Origin: Dehalococcoidia bacterium
Lineage (GTDB): Bacteria; Chloroflexota; Dehalococcoidia; Dehalococcoidales; JAUVZA01
DNA length: 37,155 nt
Assembly (NCBI GenBank): GCA_030602805.1
Contig: JAUVZA010000005.1
Span: 1 to 37,155, forward strand
Direction: 5' to 3'
Both the position numbers and the translations under genes were made by a program. Position 1 is the stretch's first letter. The number at the start of each line of letters is the position of its first letter. Positions 8,373 to 16,414 of this stretch are shown here, in pieces. The notes under the pieces are model-generated. The model was not told the DNA's origin and made no database searches. It saw only the letters and a list, made by a program, of their open reading frames with translations.

Positions 8373-9389
8373 ATGGAAAGGCAATTTAAAGTGGTGCGGG
8401 TGGGTGTAGCAGGCAGATTTACTCCTACGACAGAAGAGGCTGAAGAGCTGGCCAAGGTGAATGCTGAGTTAGTGAATGCTGCTTGTGTCACCGAGGACGA
8501 GACAATTGAAGCAGCGAAGGATGCGGATGTTATCCTAATGGGGAGAGCTCAGATAACGCGCCGGGTATTGGAGTCATTACCCAAGTTACAGGCGGTCATC
8601 TTTGGCACTGTTGGTTATGACCGGGTTGATGCTGATGCAGCTAACGATAACGGCGTCATTGTAGTCAATAACCCCGCCTTTCAGTGGTGCGTTGAAGAGG
8701 TCTCCAATCATGCTATTACTCTGCTTCTTGCCTGTGCTAAAAAGCTGGTTTTTCTGAATAACTGCACAAAGCAGGGTCGCTGGGCTGAGTGCAAACGAGC
8801 TCAGGCGCCGATGGGGTCAATTTATGGACAAACTCTAGGACTAGTAGGTTGCGGCAGCATTGGCCGAGTGACGGGCAGGAAGGCGCAGTGCTTTAGTTTA
8901 AGAATATTAGGCTACGATCCTTATGTGGATAAATCCCTAGCCAAGGAGCATGGGATAACCCTGGTGAGCTTACCTGAGCTACTCAAGGAGTCGGACTTTA
9001 TCTCTGTTCACACTCCTTTAAATAAGGAAACCTGGCACCTAATGGGCGAAAAGGAATTCAAGCAGATGAAACCAACCGCCTATTTTATCAATACGGCTCG
9101 AGGTTCAGTAGTCGATGAGCCAGCCCTCATTAAGGCTCTGCAGGAAAAGTGGATAGCTGGCGCTGGCCTGGATGTCTTCGAAAAAGAGCCTGTTGATTCA
9201 GACAATCCCCTGCTTAAGATGGATAATGTTGTGGTTATGCCCCACTCCGCTTCTTATTCTGACAAAGCTTTTAGCCTACCGGCAAAGATTGTGCTGCAGG
9301 AGGCAGCTAGGGTTCTCAGCGGGCGGTGGCCCAAGAACGTGGTAAATAAAACAGTTAAGCCTAAAGTTAATTTAGTAAAGGAGGATTAA
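8373..9389 (+). CDS. D-isomer-specific 2-hydroxyacid dehydrogenase
   Basis: A 338-residue NAD-dependent dehydrogenase of the D-2-hydroxyacid family. The Rossmann motif GxGxxG is at 159-164 (GCGSIG) and the catalytic residues are R243 (NTARGS), E272 (FEKEP) and H291 (MPHSAS). The frame is open from ATG 8334, but ATG 8373 has AAAAGGAG ten bases upstream and 8334 has none, so I chose 8373. The likely role is reduction of a 2-oxoacid such as hydroxypyruvate, glyoxylate or a longer acid. It overlaps functionally with the second family member at 11005 and is separated from the following RraA gene by a single base, so the two are probably one transcript. Confidence 0.9.
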   Translation: MERQFKVVRVGVAGRFTPTTEEAEELAKVNAELVNAACVTEDETIEAAKDADVILMGRAQITRRVLESLPKLQAVIFGTVGYDRVDADAANDNGVIVVNNPAFQWCVEEVSNHAITLLLACAKKLVFLNNCTKQGRWAECKRAQAPMGSIYGQTLGLVGCGSIGRVTGRKAQCFSLRILGYDPYVDKSLAKEHGITLVSLPELLKESDFISVHTPLNKETWHLMGEKEFKQMKPTAYFINTARGSVVDEPALIKALQEKWIAGAGLDVFEKEPVDSDNPLLKMDNVVVMPHSASYSDKAFSLPAKIVLQEAARVLSGRWPKNVVNKTVKPKVNLVKED

Positions 9390-9390
9390 A

Positions 9391-10098
9391 ATGCCAGAGT
9401 TATCAGAACAAGAAATACTGGAAAAGTTGAAGGGATTTGACACACCATCCATTACAAATGTCGTAGCTACCTATCCCCGAAATCCTCTTTGTCTGGGTCT
9501 TTACGACCCCTGGCGGTCAAATTGGTATACTGACCAATCGGTTCGCTGTATATACCCAGAGCTAGGTAGATTAGTAGGTTACGCAGTTACAGTGGTATAC
9601 TCACTACCTGACCCGAATTTTAACCGATTGACAATGAGAGATTTGGTAGAAGCTCTAGCAAAATCAAGGAAGCCATCAATCATCGTAATCAAGCAAGACT
9701 TTCCCCCAGAAATACTGCCTAAAGTAGGACTGTGTGGGGGACAAATGACGACGATGTTCAAAACCTGCGGAGCTGTAGGTGTCGTAACGAATGGCCCATC
9801 GAGGGATATAGATGAAATACGCCCAATGAACTTCCAGTACCTTATGAGTGGTGTCACTCCTGGACACGGGAGTATGGCAATAAAGGCCGTAAATGTGCCT
9901 GTCTCTGTTGCCGGAATGGACATTGCCCCTGGCGAGATAATTCATATGGATGAAAACGGCGCCTGCAAGTTCCCGGCAGATAAACTGGCAGACGTCTGTA
10001 AGAATGTTAAGGAACTTGTCAAAGCGGAGGAGGAGCGGGCTAAAGCATTGCGTGCGGCAAAAACAGTTGAAGAGATAAAAGCAGTGCTGTCTGGTTAA
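9391..10098 (+). CDS. RraA-family protein (4-hydroxy-4-methyl-2-oxoglutarate / oxaloacetate lyase-like)
   Basis: 235 residues with the RraA-like fold signature: GGQMTTMFKTCGAVGVVTNG followed by PSRDIDEI, giving the conserved R138-D139 pair that binds substrate and metal, and PGEIIHMDENGACKFP near the C-terminus. Catabolic members are class II pyruvate aldolases or oxaloacetate decarboxylases; others regulate RNase E. The setting between two hydroxyacid dehydrogenases and an HpaI-like protein favours an aldolase/decarboxylase role. GGAGG lies seven bases before the ATG and overlaps the end of the preceding gene, indicating translational coupling. Confidence 0.85.
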   Translation: MPELSEQEILEKLKGFDTPSITNVVATYPRNPLCLGLYDPWRSNWYTDQSVRCIYPELGRLVGYAVTVVYSLPDPNFNRLTMRDLVEALAKSRKPSIIVIKQDFPPEILPKVGLCGGQMTTMFKTCGAVGVVTNGPSRDIDEIRPMNFQYLMSGVTPGHGSMAIKAVNVPVSVAGMDIAPGEIIHMDENGACKFPADKLADVCKNVKELVKAEEERAKALRAAKTVEEIKAVLSG

Positions 10099-10163
10099 AA
10101 GGAGCAATGGCTAGAAGTCAAGGAGTAGAAAACGATAAATTCTAGGAGAAAGGGAGGATAAAG

Positions 10164-10958
10164 ATGAAAAGAAATCGACTCAGGGAACTCTTAAACGAAG
10201 GTAAACCAACCCTAGGTACCCATGTCATAACCCCTTGGCCAGGAATTGTGGAAGTAATCGGCCATTCCGGTGCCTTTGATTATATTGAATATGTCGGCGA
10301 ATACTCCCCCTTCAGTCTAGAGCAACTGGACAACTTCGGTCGGGCTATTGAGCTCTTTCCCAACCTGTCCTCAATGATGAAGGTAGAGGAGCAGACAAGG
10401 GGTTTTATTGCCATGAGGGCAATAGACGCCGGTATTCAGAGCGTGCTCTTTACCGACTGCCGTTCTGCGGAAGATGTCAGGGAATGTATTCGTCTGGTTA
10501 GGCCGGAGACACCTGAAGCTGGTGGTATCCACGGCGCAGGCAGTCGGCGAAATGTCGGCTATGTGCTAGAGGGCGGCTCAGCGGCATGGGCCAAGGCAAT
10601 GAACGATGTCGTCATTGCCATTATGATAGAGAAAAAAGGCGCCATGGAGAATCTGGAAGAAATACTATCGGTCAAAGGCGTCGATATGGTTCAATTTGGG
10701 CCTAGTGACTACTCAATAAGCGTTGGCAAGCCAGGACAGGCACGGAGCCCTGAGATACAAAAGATAGAGCGAGACATGATAGAGCTAGCCCTGAAAAAGG
10801 GCGTAGCCCCCAGGGTGGAAACAGCCGGCTTTGAGCAGGCAAAACCATATATTGAGATGGGAGTCCGACATTTCTGTGTTGGCACGGACTTAAGGGTCAT
10901 ATACGGATGGTGCCAACAGCAGGCAGAAGGCATGCGGGAACTGCTCACTTCAGTATAG
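10164..10958 (+). CDS. HpcH/HpaI aldolase-fold protein with substituted catalytic residues
   Basis: 264 residues with the HpaI/HpcH TIM-barrel pattern. The metal ligands are present (E156 in [11 protein letters not shown] and D182 in FGPSDYS), as is the Asp at 88 (AIDAG). But where the family has Glu-His in the first catalytic loop this protein has GEYSPF (Y47), and where it has the oxyanion Arg it has Lys (MMKVE, K73). The decayed paralogue at 4672 keeps the normal His and Arg, so the replacement is specific to this copy. It may use a different acceptor or have become a lyase of another type; cleavage of a 4-hydroxy-2-oxoacid is only inferred. GGGAGG precedes the ATG. Confidence 0.82.
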   Translation: MKRNRLRELLNEGKPTLGTHVITPWPGIVEVIGHSGAFDYIEYVGEYSPFSLEQLDNFGRAIELFPNLSSMMKVEEQTRGFIAMRAIDAGIQSVLFTDCRSAEDVRECIRLVRPETPEAGGIHGAGSRRNVGYVLEGGSAAWAKAMNDVVIAIMIEKKGAMENLEEILSVKGVDMVQFGPSDYSISVGKPGQARSPEIQKIERDMIELALKKGVAPRVETAGFEQAKPYIEMGVRHFCVGTDLRVIYGWCQQQAEGMRELLTSV

Positions 10959-11004
10959 CTTAGTTCCCAGAATAGTTAGTAAATGGCAATCTCAAGGGGA
11001 AAAG

Positions 11005-11991
11005 ATGATAAAGCCAAGGGTCTTTATTACTCGTATTATAGCTCAAGAGGCGCTGGACAAGATTGCCCAAGATACGGATATGGGGGTCTGGCCCGAGGAA
11101 CTACCGCCACCATACGAAGTGCTTCTGGAAAAAGCTCGAGACGCTGAGGGGCTGGTAACATTGTTGAGTGACAGGGTTGATGCCGCTCTTATGGATGCTG
11201 CGCCCAAACTCAAGGTAGTAAGCAATATGGCCGTCGGTTACGATAATATCACTATTGCCGAAGCAACGAAGCGCCATATTGTCGTCGGGAATACCCCGGG
11301 GGTACTCACCGAGACAACCGCCGACTTTGCCTTTACCCTGCTTATGGCTGCCGCCAGGCATGTAGTTGAGGCGGCTAACTACACCAGTAAGGGGCGGTGG
11401 AAGACCTGGGGACCCAAGATATTGTTAGGTCAGGATATTCATAACGCCACTCTGGGCATTATTGGTCTGGGCCGCATTGGTGCTGAGGTGGCCAAGCGAG
11501 GCAGAGGCTTCAACATGAAGGTGCTCTATTATGACGAAATAAGACGAAGCGAGGAAGAAGAAAGACGACTCGGCGTGGAATACATCCCCGACTTAGCAAA
11601 ACTACTTTCTAGCGCTGATTTTATTAGTGTCCATGTGCCATTACTGCCGCAAACCCACCACCTGATTGGGGCAGCCGAGTTTGCCATGATGAAGCCAACT
11701 GCCGTCTTTATCAACACCTCCCGCGGCCCTGTGGTTGACCAGAAGGCGCTCTATGAAGCACTCAAGTCCGGGCAAATTTTTACGGCGGGACTAGATGTCA
11801 CCGAAGTCGAACCGATACCTCCTGATGACCCGTTACTCACCCTGGATAATGTCATTATCGCCCCTCACATTGCCAGTGCTAGCTTCACTACTCGAAAAAA
11901 CATGGCTCTTATGGCTGCCGAGAACCTTCTTGCTGGGTTACGCGGCCAGACACCACCAAACTGCGTTAACCCCGAGGCACTCACAGGCTAG
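11005..11991 (+). CDS. gyaR: D-2-hydroxyacid dehydrogenase, glyoxylate/hydroxypyruvate reductase type
   Basis: 328 residues with the layout of archaeal/bacterial glyoxylate reductases: GLGRIG at 154-159, R240 (NTSRGP), E269 (TEVEP) and H288 (APHIASAS). The segments [10 protein letters not shown] and [14 protein letters not shown] are typical of the GyaR/hydroxypyruvate reductase branch. It would reduce glyoxylate or hydroxypyruvate to glycolate or D-glycerate, the latter being the substrate of the glycerate kinase upstream. It is the last gene of the 0-12 kb cluster and follows the HpaI-like gene by 46 bases. Confidence 0.88.
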   Translation: MIKPRVFITRIIAQEALDKIAQDTDMGVWPEELPPPYEVLLEKARDAEGLVTLLSDRVDAALMDAAPKLKVVSNMAVGYDNITIAEATKRHIVVGNTPGVLTETTADFAFTLLMAAARHVVEAANYTSKGRWKTWGPKILLGQDIHNATLGIIGLGRIGAEVAKRGRGFNMKVLYYDEIRRSEEEERRLGVEYIPDLAKLLSSADFISVHVPLLPQTHHLIGAAEFAMMKPTAVFINTSRGPVVDQKALYEALKSGQIFTAGLDVTEVEPIPPDDPLLTLDNVIIAPHIASASFTTRKNMALMAAENLLAGLRGQTPPNCVNPEALTG

Positions 11992-12346
11992 GGGTTCTCC
12001 AACCTGACCCGTTTCGAGGAGTTATCATTACCTGGGCAAATGAAGGGATTAGGTTGCTTAAGGGAATGGGCTATGACCCGAGAATTACGGTAACTACATG
12101 GCAAGTGATAGGTCAAAGTGTGATTCTGCCACGAGGTCTGAATGAAAGGATAGCCTGTGGCAATGCTGCTCCAACGCTTCCAGCGAGCATAGCAAAGCAA
12201 TCCCGGAAAGAGGAAAACAAACAAAAGATTGCTTCGGCCGCCTAGGCGGCAGACTCGACTCGGAGAGTGGCCTCGCAATGACAAGGTAAGGAAGCAACAA
12301 TACCACTTTCGGTAACTTTTATTATGAGTCAATTCGCAGACTTGGC
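11992..12346 (+). other. Intergenic stretch with decayed reading frames
   Basis: No intact gene is supported. A short open stretch around 12020-12240 reads ITWANEGIRLLKGMGYDP and then RITVTTWQVIGQSV, which looks like real protein but I cannot place it; it may be a remnant. A second short frame, 12366-12449, ends GAVVVAKRIAEALL and also looks like the tail of a lost gene. Between them lies a palindromic repeat (12225-12297). Confidence 0.4.
12225..12297 (+). repeat. REP-like palindromic repeat copy
   Basis: The first part contains GATTGCTTCGGC and an internal palindrome CCGCCTAGGCGG. The last 28 bases (12270-12297) are identical to 14578-14605 inside the small mobile element. The 19 bases at 12249-12267 are identical to 32572-32590, at the end of the IS110 remnant. 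It therefore combines pieces of two dispersed repeats. Confidence 0.7.
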
Positions 12347-12375
12347 TTGACAAAAAGTAGCGCTTATGCTATGGT
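12347..12375 (+). promoter_or_regulatory. Sigma70-type promoter for the importer permeases
   Basis: TTGACA at 12347-12352, a 17-base spacer and TATGGT at 12370-12375, about 100 bases before the permease ATG. The -35 is perfect and the spacing ideal; the -10 matches 4/6. Confidence 0.55.
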
Positions 12376-12477
12376 TACTAATCAAGCTTGGTTATACGGA
12401 TGATGGGGCGGTAGTAGTGGCTAAGAGGATAGCCGAGGCTTTGCTCTGAGCTTGGCGAACAAGGAGAACAAAGTAGT

Positions 12478-13455
12478 ATGCGTGCTTATATAATCAGAAG
12501 ATTAGCGCTACTGATACCCACTGTGATCATGGTCAGTGTCATGATCTTCTTCTTGCTGAGACTGCTGCCAGGCGACATAGTAGACGCGTTGCAGCAAATA
12601 TCTCTAGACATAACAGTCGACAGAGCTCAGATTGAGGAAGCCCTGGGACTGGATAAACCACTAGTTGTCCAGTATGGACGCTGGGTGGGAGTTGTTCCCC
12701 AAGCGGATGGCAGTTTAAGTGGTGTTATTCAAGGCGACTTGGGGTATTCCTGGTTGAATAAGATAGCCGTGGCCAAACTAGTGTCCCTTAAATGGCCAGT
12801 AACCTTTCAGCTTGGCCTCATGGCTCTACTAATAGCCCAAATGATAGCCTTGCCTATAGGTATATATTCAGCGATACGGCAGGACACTATGGGTGACTAT
12901 ATCGGTCGTAGCTTTGCCATATTGTGTATCTCCGTCCCTAGCTTCTGGCTAGCGACTATGATAATAGTCTTCCCCTCAATATGGTGGGGCCACATGCCGC
13001 CCATAATGCTTGTCCGGTTTACTAAGGACCCAATAGGTAACCTGGAAATGTTCATAATCCCGGCTATAGTTCTGGGCATGGTTATGTCGGGGGGGACCAT
13101 GAGGTTCACTCGCACCATGATGCTGGAGGTGCTGAGGCAGGATTATGTCAGGACGGCCTGGGCAAAGGGGCTCAGGGAAAGAGTAGTCGTCATGAGGCAT
13201 ACCCTGAAGAATGCTCTAATCCCGATAGCCACCATAATAGGACTTCAGATGCGCATCCTGATTGGGGGCACGGTTATTATAGAGGAGATATTTAACCTGC
13301 CCGGGATGGGCCGCCTAATAATAAGGGCTACCCAGTGGAGAGACTACCCGCTAATGATGGGATTAATGCTCATTTTTGCATTCGTCCTGGTGCTAGTCAA
13401 TCTAATGACTGACCTAACCTATGCCTATCTAGACCCCAGGGTTCGTTATAAATAA
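12478..13455 (+). CDS. ABC importer permease, oligopeptide/nickel type (DppB-like)
   Basis: 325 residues beginning MRAYIIRRLALLIPTVIMVS, the classic start of DppB/OppB/NikB permeases, with LLPGD shortly after. About six hydrophobic segments are visible, and the cytoplasmic loop that contacts the ATPase is present (DYVRTAWAKGLRERVVVMRH). The C-terminus ends LTYAYLDPRVRYK as is normal. It forms the membrane channel with the next gene. The substrate may be a small peptide or another solute recognised by the lipoprotein at 17543. No ATPase genes are present in the window, so they must be elsewhere or shared. Confidence 0.92.
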   Translation: MRAYIIRRLALLIPTVIMVSVMIFFLLRLLPGDIVDALQQISLDITVDRAQIEEALGLDKPLVVQYGRWVGVVPQADGSLSGVIQGDLGYSWLNKIAVAKLVSLKWPVTFQLGLMALLIAQMIALPIGIYSAIRQDTMGDYIGRSFAILCISVPSFWLATMIIVFPSIWWGHMPPIMLVRFTKDPIGNLEMFIIPAIVLGMVMSGGTMRFTRTMMLEVLRQDYVRTAWAKGLRERVVVMRHTLKNALIPIATIIGLQMRILIGGTVIIEEIFNLPGMGRLIIRATQWRDYPLMMGLMLIFAFVLVLVNLMTDLTYAYLDPRVRYK

Positions 13456-13481
13456 AGGAAAAATTAAAAAGGGGGAAGGGT

Positions 13482-14420
13482 GTGGCCGATAGCTCATCAG
13501 GGGGAGTAGCCGAGAGAAAGAGACACTTCTGGCTGGTCGGTTTCTTGATAAGGCTGGTGAAGGAGAAGCCGCTGGGTGCTGTCGGTGGGATTATAACCCT
13601 GCTCCTGCTTTTCACCGCCATTTTTGCCGATTTACTTGCCCCCTATGGAATGAATGAAGTTAATATGGGATATTTCATGGTTCCACCATCAGCCAAGTTC
13701 TGGTTGGGCACAGATAACATTGGGCGAGACATGCTCTCTCGTGTCATCTTCGGGGCTCGCGTCTCGGTGACTGTAGGTTTGGCTGGTGCTACTCTGGCTA
13801 CGATTGTCTCTTTATTTATAGGTGTTGTGTCCGGGTACATCGGCGGTAAACTTGACCTGCTAGTGCAGAGGGTCGTTGATGCCTGGCAGTGCTTTCCCAG
13901 TTTAATTATTATGATGGTCATAATAGGCATCATCGGGGCGGGTATAGGGCCGATAATCATTACTTTGGGGCTAACATGGGGTATCGTCGGTTCCAGGCTA
14001 ATAAGAAGTGCTGTTATCGGCATTAAAGAGAATGTATATGTGTCAGCGGCGACGGCTATCGGCTGCTCTACCCCCAGGATACTTTGGCGACATATCCTGC
14101 CCAATATTATGGCGCCCACAATTATCCTGTTTACCCTACGGGTGCCGTCTATTATTATCACTGAGGCTAGCCTGAGCTTTCTCGGCTTTGGTATTCCTCC
14201 CCCCACTCCGAGCTGGGGAGGTATGCTTAGTGGCTCTGGGCGCGCCAATATGTTCCTGGCACCGTGGATGGTTATATGGCCTGGCCTTGCCCTGGCTATC
14301 GTGGTCTATGGTATAAATATGTTTGGCGATGCGGTGAGAGATATACTGGACCCGAGGCTGAGGGGCGGCGCCGGGCGCTATGGGGTGAAAGTGAAAAAAG
14401 AAGCCTCGGTAAAAAAGTGA
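13482..14420 (+). CDS. ABC importer permease, oligopeptide/nickel type (DppC-like)
   Basis: 312 residues, GTG start with GGGGGAAGGG just upstream. The family-typical FLIRLVKEKPLGAVGGIITL first segment is followed by GTDNIGRDMLSRVIFGAR and the EAA-type loop (VYVSAATAIGCSTPRILWRH). The last codons and stop fall inside a 30-base sequence (14410-14439) that is identical to part of the 59-bp repeat array at 17.2 kb, so the final residues may not be original. It lies 26 bases after the first permease and pairs with it. Confidence 0.92.
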   Translation: MADSSSGGVAERKRHFWLVGFLIRLVKEKPLGAVGGIITLLLLFTAIFADLLAPYGMNEVNMGYFMVPPSAKFWLGTDNIGRDMLSRVIFGARVSVTVGLAGATLATIVSLFIGVVSGYIGGKLDLLVQRVVDAWQCFPSLIIMMVIIGIIGAGIGPIIITLGLTWGIVGSRLIRSAVIGIKENVYVSAATAIGCSTPRILWRHILPNIMAPTIILFTLRVPSIIITEASLSFLGFGIPPPTPSWGGMLSGSGRANMFLAPWMVIWPGLALAIVVYGINMFGDAVRDILDPRLRGGAGRYGVKVKKEASVKK

Positions 14421-14439
14421 GCCCAGCCCCCCAGAGGGG
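14410..14439 (+). repeat. 30-bp copy of the 59-bp array unit at the end of the permease gene
   Basis: Identical to 17311-17340, the second half of array unit 3. It contains the TGA of the permease gene and a C-run/G-run inverted repeat (CCCC-CAGA-GGGG) that could act as a weak terminator. It stops two bases before the small mobile element. Confidence 0.85.
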
Positions 14440-14441
14440 TG

Positions 14442-14633
14442 TGAGCTAGTTCAGATAGATAGGTGACACTTGCTACTCAAAATGTGGCATACTTTATCCT
14501 TACTCCCACGTCATTGCGAGCGAAGCGAAGCAATCTCATGATTGCTTCTTCCCTCCGAGATTGCTTCGGCACTTTGTGCCTCGCAATGACAAGGTAAGGA
14601 AGCAATGTGTCACTAATTATATGAACGAGTACA
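14442..14633 (+). mobile_element. 192-bp non-autonomous element (MITE) with IS481-type ends
   Basis: The left end (TGAGCTAGTTCAGATAGATA, then GGTGACAC) matches the right end of the IS481-family element at 31.55 kb. The right end, read inward (TGTACTCGTTCATATAATTA, then GTGACAC), matches that element's left end at 30.61 kb. Between them there is no coding sequence but a long nested palindrome: an outer stem of GTCATTGCGAG (14510-14520) with CTCGCAATGAC (14580-14590), and an inner stem of GAAGCAATCTC (14527-14537) with GAGATTGCTTC (14557-14567). The element thus packages a REP-like cruciform between transposon ends. No clear target duplication is seen. It ends five bases before the promoter of the methyltransferase gene. 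Confidence 0.78.
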
Positions 14634-14638
14634 TTGCC

Positions 14639-14666
14639 TTGACAAGTTACGCTTCTCTGTTATAAT
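14639..14666 (+). promoter_or_regulatory. Consensus promoter for the methyltransferase operon
   Basis: A perfect TTGACA (14639-14644) and a perfect TATAAT (14661-14666) are separated by 16 bases. It lies directly after the small mobile element and leaves an untranslated leader of about 230 bases before the ATG at 14903. Confidence 0.7.
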
Positions 14667-14768
14667 TGCCTAAACAGCCTGCATTTGAAGCTAAAAAGGG
14701 GCTTTGCGAAATTAAATAGTCAAGATTCTTAAAGAGGTTAAAAAATGGTTATTTAACGGACCGCGGAG

Positions 14769-14846
14769 CTTCTCAAGTGGGACAGGGGGCATATAATACA
14801 TCCCTCATGTATAGTTGGTCAGGGTACCGATATAGTTTTTGAGAAG
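14769..14846 (+). promoter_or_regulatory. Possible structured leader upstream of the methyltransferase gene
   Basis: CTTCTCAA (14769-14776) can pair with TTGAGAAG (14839-14846), enclosing a second hairpin formed by ATACAT and ATGTAT around 14797-14812. I could not match it to the cobalamin riboswitch consensus or another known class. A TATAAT at 14792-14797 with a poor -35 could be a second start. Confidence 0.25.
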
Positions 14847-14902
14847 GGAGACGGGGTAACATTGGTGGATACAGTATAAAACTTTTTCTGGAGGGAGACG
14901 CA

Positions 14903-16384
14903 ATGGCAAAAGAAATCAACACAAAGCGACCACTGGTAAGTCTTTTGAGCACCGAATTTATAGAGAGGGTTATAGAAGAGGCTAAGGATGTCCTGGAGAA
15001 GACCGGGGTTTGGGTAGAAAATGAAGAGGGCTTGGAATTGCTTAGCAACGGTGGTGCCCAAGTTGACCGGGGGAAAAAACAAGCTTTTATCCCGAGAAGG
15101 CTGGTCGAGGAGTCGTTAAAGTCGGTTCCATCATCAATCGTAATCTATGATAGAAACGGTAATCCCCATATGAATTGGGAGGGAAACAATAGCTATTTCG
15201 GCGCTGTCGGGGGTGGTAAGGTATGGGATTCAGACCTAGGTCAGCTCAGGGAGTCTACTACCGCGGAGGACCAAATCAATTGTATTAAACTGATCGATGC
15301 CCTGGACAATATAGATGGACAGGGCGCTAGCGTTCTGCTTACTGATGTCCCTATGGAGATTAGAGGATACTACCGACTTTATCTTTACCTGAGGTATTCA
15401 ACTAAGCCATTTTTCGGTGGTGGCGCACGAACCAAAGAGGGCTTTCAAGTCGCAAAGGACTTATTGGTGACCATCCGCGGCAGTGAAAAGGCCCTACGAG
15501 ACAAGCCCTTGAACTGGTCTTCAATTTGCCCTGTCGCTCCTTTAAAATGGGGGGACCTTATCTGCGGCAGCCTGATACGATATGCTCAGAATGGGATACC
15601 GGTAGTAATGACGCCACTGCCCTTAACCGGGGCTACTGGTCCAATCACAATAGGTGGCAGCCTTGTTCAGCACACTGCCGAGGGTCTAAGTGGAGTGGTG
15701 ATAAGCCAGCTTGCTAACCGAGGTGCCCCCATTCTCTGGGCAGGTTCCCCAATAGCCTTTGATATGCGCTGGGGTACCACACCTTTTTCAGCTATTGAGA
15801 GCATTATGATGGGCATGGCTTGCTGTGAAGTGGGAAAATATTTCGGATTAGCAACACGGACCTATATAGGGTGTAGCGATGCCAAGCGCCCTGATTCGCA
15901 GGCGGCACTGGAGACAGGGATTGGCACTGTCTTGGCTGTTCTTGCCGGAATCAATATAATAACAAACGCGGGGCAGTTGAATTTCGAAACTGTTCTGAGT
16001 CTAGAAAAACTGGTAATTGATAATGAGATTTATGGCATGGCCCGCCGCCTGGCGCAGGGGATTACTCCAAGAGGGGAACCCCTGGCGGAAGAGCTGTTTA
16101 CCGAGGGACTATATGAAGGGAAGCATTTCCTGCTCTCCCCGGCTACCATGAAATGGCTTAGGCAGGAGTATTTCTACCCCGGACCTGTAATCAGCCGGGA
16201 AGACGGACAGGTGTGGATGGAAAAGGGGTCTACCACGGCGGAGCAGAGGGCAAAAGAGGAGGTCAAAAGGATTCTGGCTACACATGAGCCGGAGCCCCTT
16301 GACAAAGACATTGATAGAGAGCTCCTAAGAATCGTAACAAAAGAAGCCGAAAAATACGGCATCAGCAAACTGCCCCTGCCGTAG
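14903..16384 (+). CDS. MttB-family corrinoid methyltransferase (non-pyrrolysine)
   Basis: 493 residues of the trimethylamine methyltransferase (MttB) superfamily, full length without any in-frame TAG, so this is a non-pyrrolysine member like the glycine-betaine and related quaternary-amine demethylases. Family segments include LTDVPMEIRGYYRLYLYLRY, GGSLVQHTAEGLSGVVISQL and GCSDAKRPDSQAALETGIGT followed by LAGINIITNAGQL. It would move a methyl group from a quaternary amine or similar substrate to the cobalt of the corrinoid protein encoded next (30 bases downstream). The substrate is not predictable. GGAGGGAG stands at good distance from the ATG. The surrounding importer genes suggest the substrate is imported. 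Confidence 0.92.
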   Translation: MAKEINTKRPLVSLLSTEFIERVIEEAKDVLEKTGVWVENEEGLELLSNGGAQVDRGKKQAFIPRRLVEESLKSVPSSIVIYDRNGNPHMNWEGNNSYFGAVGGGKVWDSDLGQLRESTTAEDQINCIKLIDALDNIDGQGASVLLTDVPMEIRGYYRLYLYLRYSTKPFFGGGARTKEGFQVAKDLLVTIRGSEKALRDKPLNWSSICPVAPLKWGDLICGSLIRYAQNGIPVVMTPLPLTGATGPITIGGSLVQHTAEGLSGVVISQLANRGAPILWAGSPIAFDMRWGTTPFSAIESIMMGMACCEVGKYFGLATRTYIGCSDAKRPDSQAALETGIGTVLAVLAGINIITNAGQLNFETVLSLEKLVIDNEIYGMARRLAQGITPRGEPLAEELFTEGLYEGKHFLLSPATMKWLRQEYFYPGPVISREDGQVWMEKGSTTAEQRAKEEVKRILATHEPEPLDKDIDRELLRIVTKEAEKYGISKLPLP

Positions 16385-16414
16385 CTGGGGAAAAACATTA
16401 CTGGAGGTATAACT

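Noticed and set aside
12366-12449. 28-codon gene before the permeases
   Set aside because: Its ATG lies upstream of the likely transcription start of the 12347 promoter and it has no ribosome site; it may be a gene remnant.
13643-14248. 201-codon minus-strand frame inside the DppC-like gene
   Set aside because: Shadow of a well-supported membrane protein gene; no family features.
14667-14902. Cobalamin riboswitch before the corrinoid operon
   Set aside because: I looked for the conserved B12-box and core elements and did not find them; only simple stems are present.
14903-16384. Pyrrolysine-containing trimethylamine methyltransferase
   Set aside because: The frame is full length without any internal TAG, so it is a non-pyrrolysine family member.
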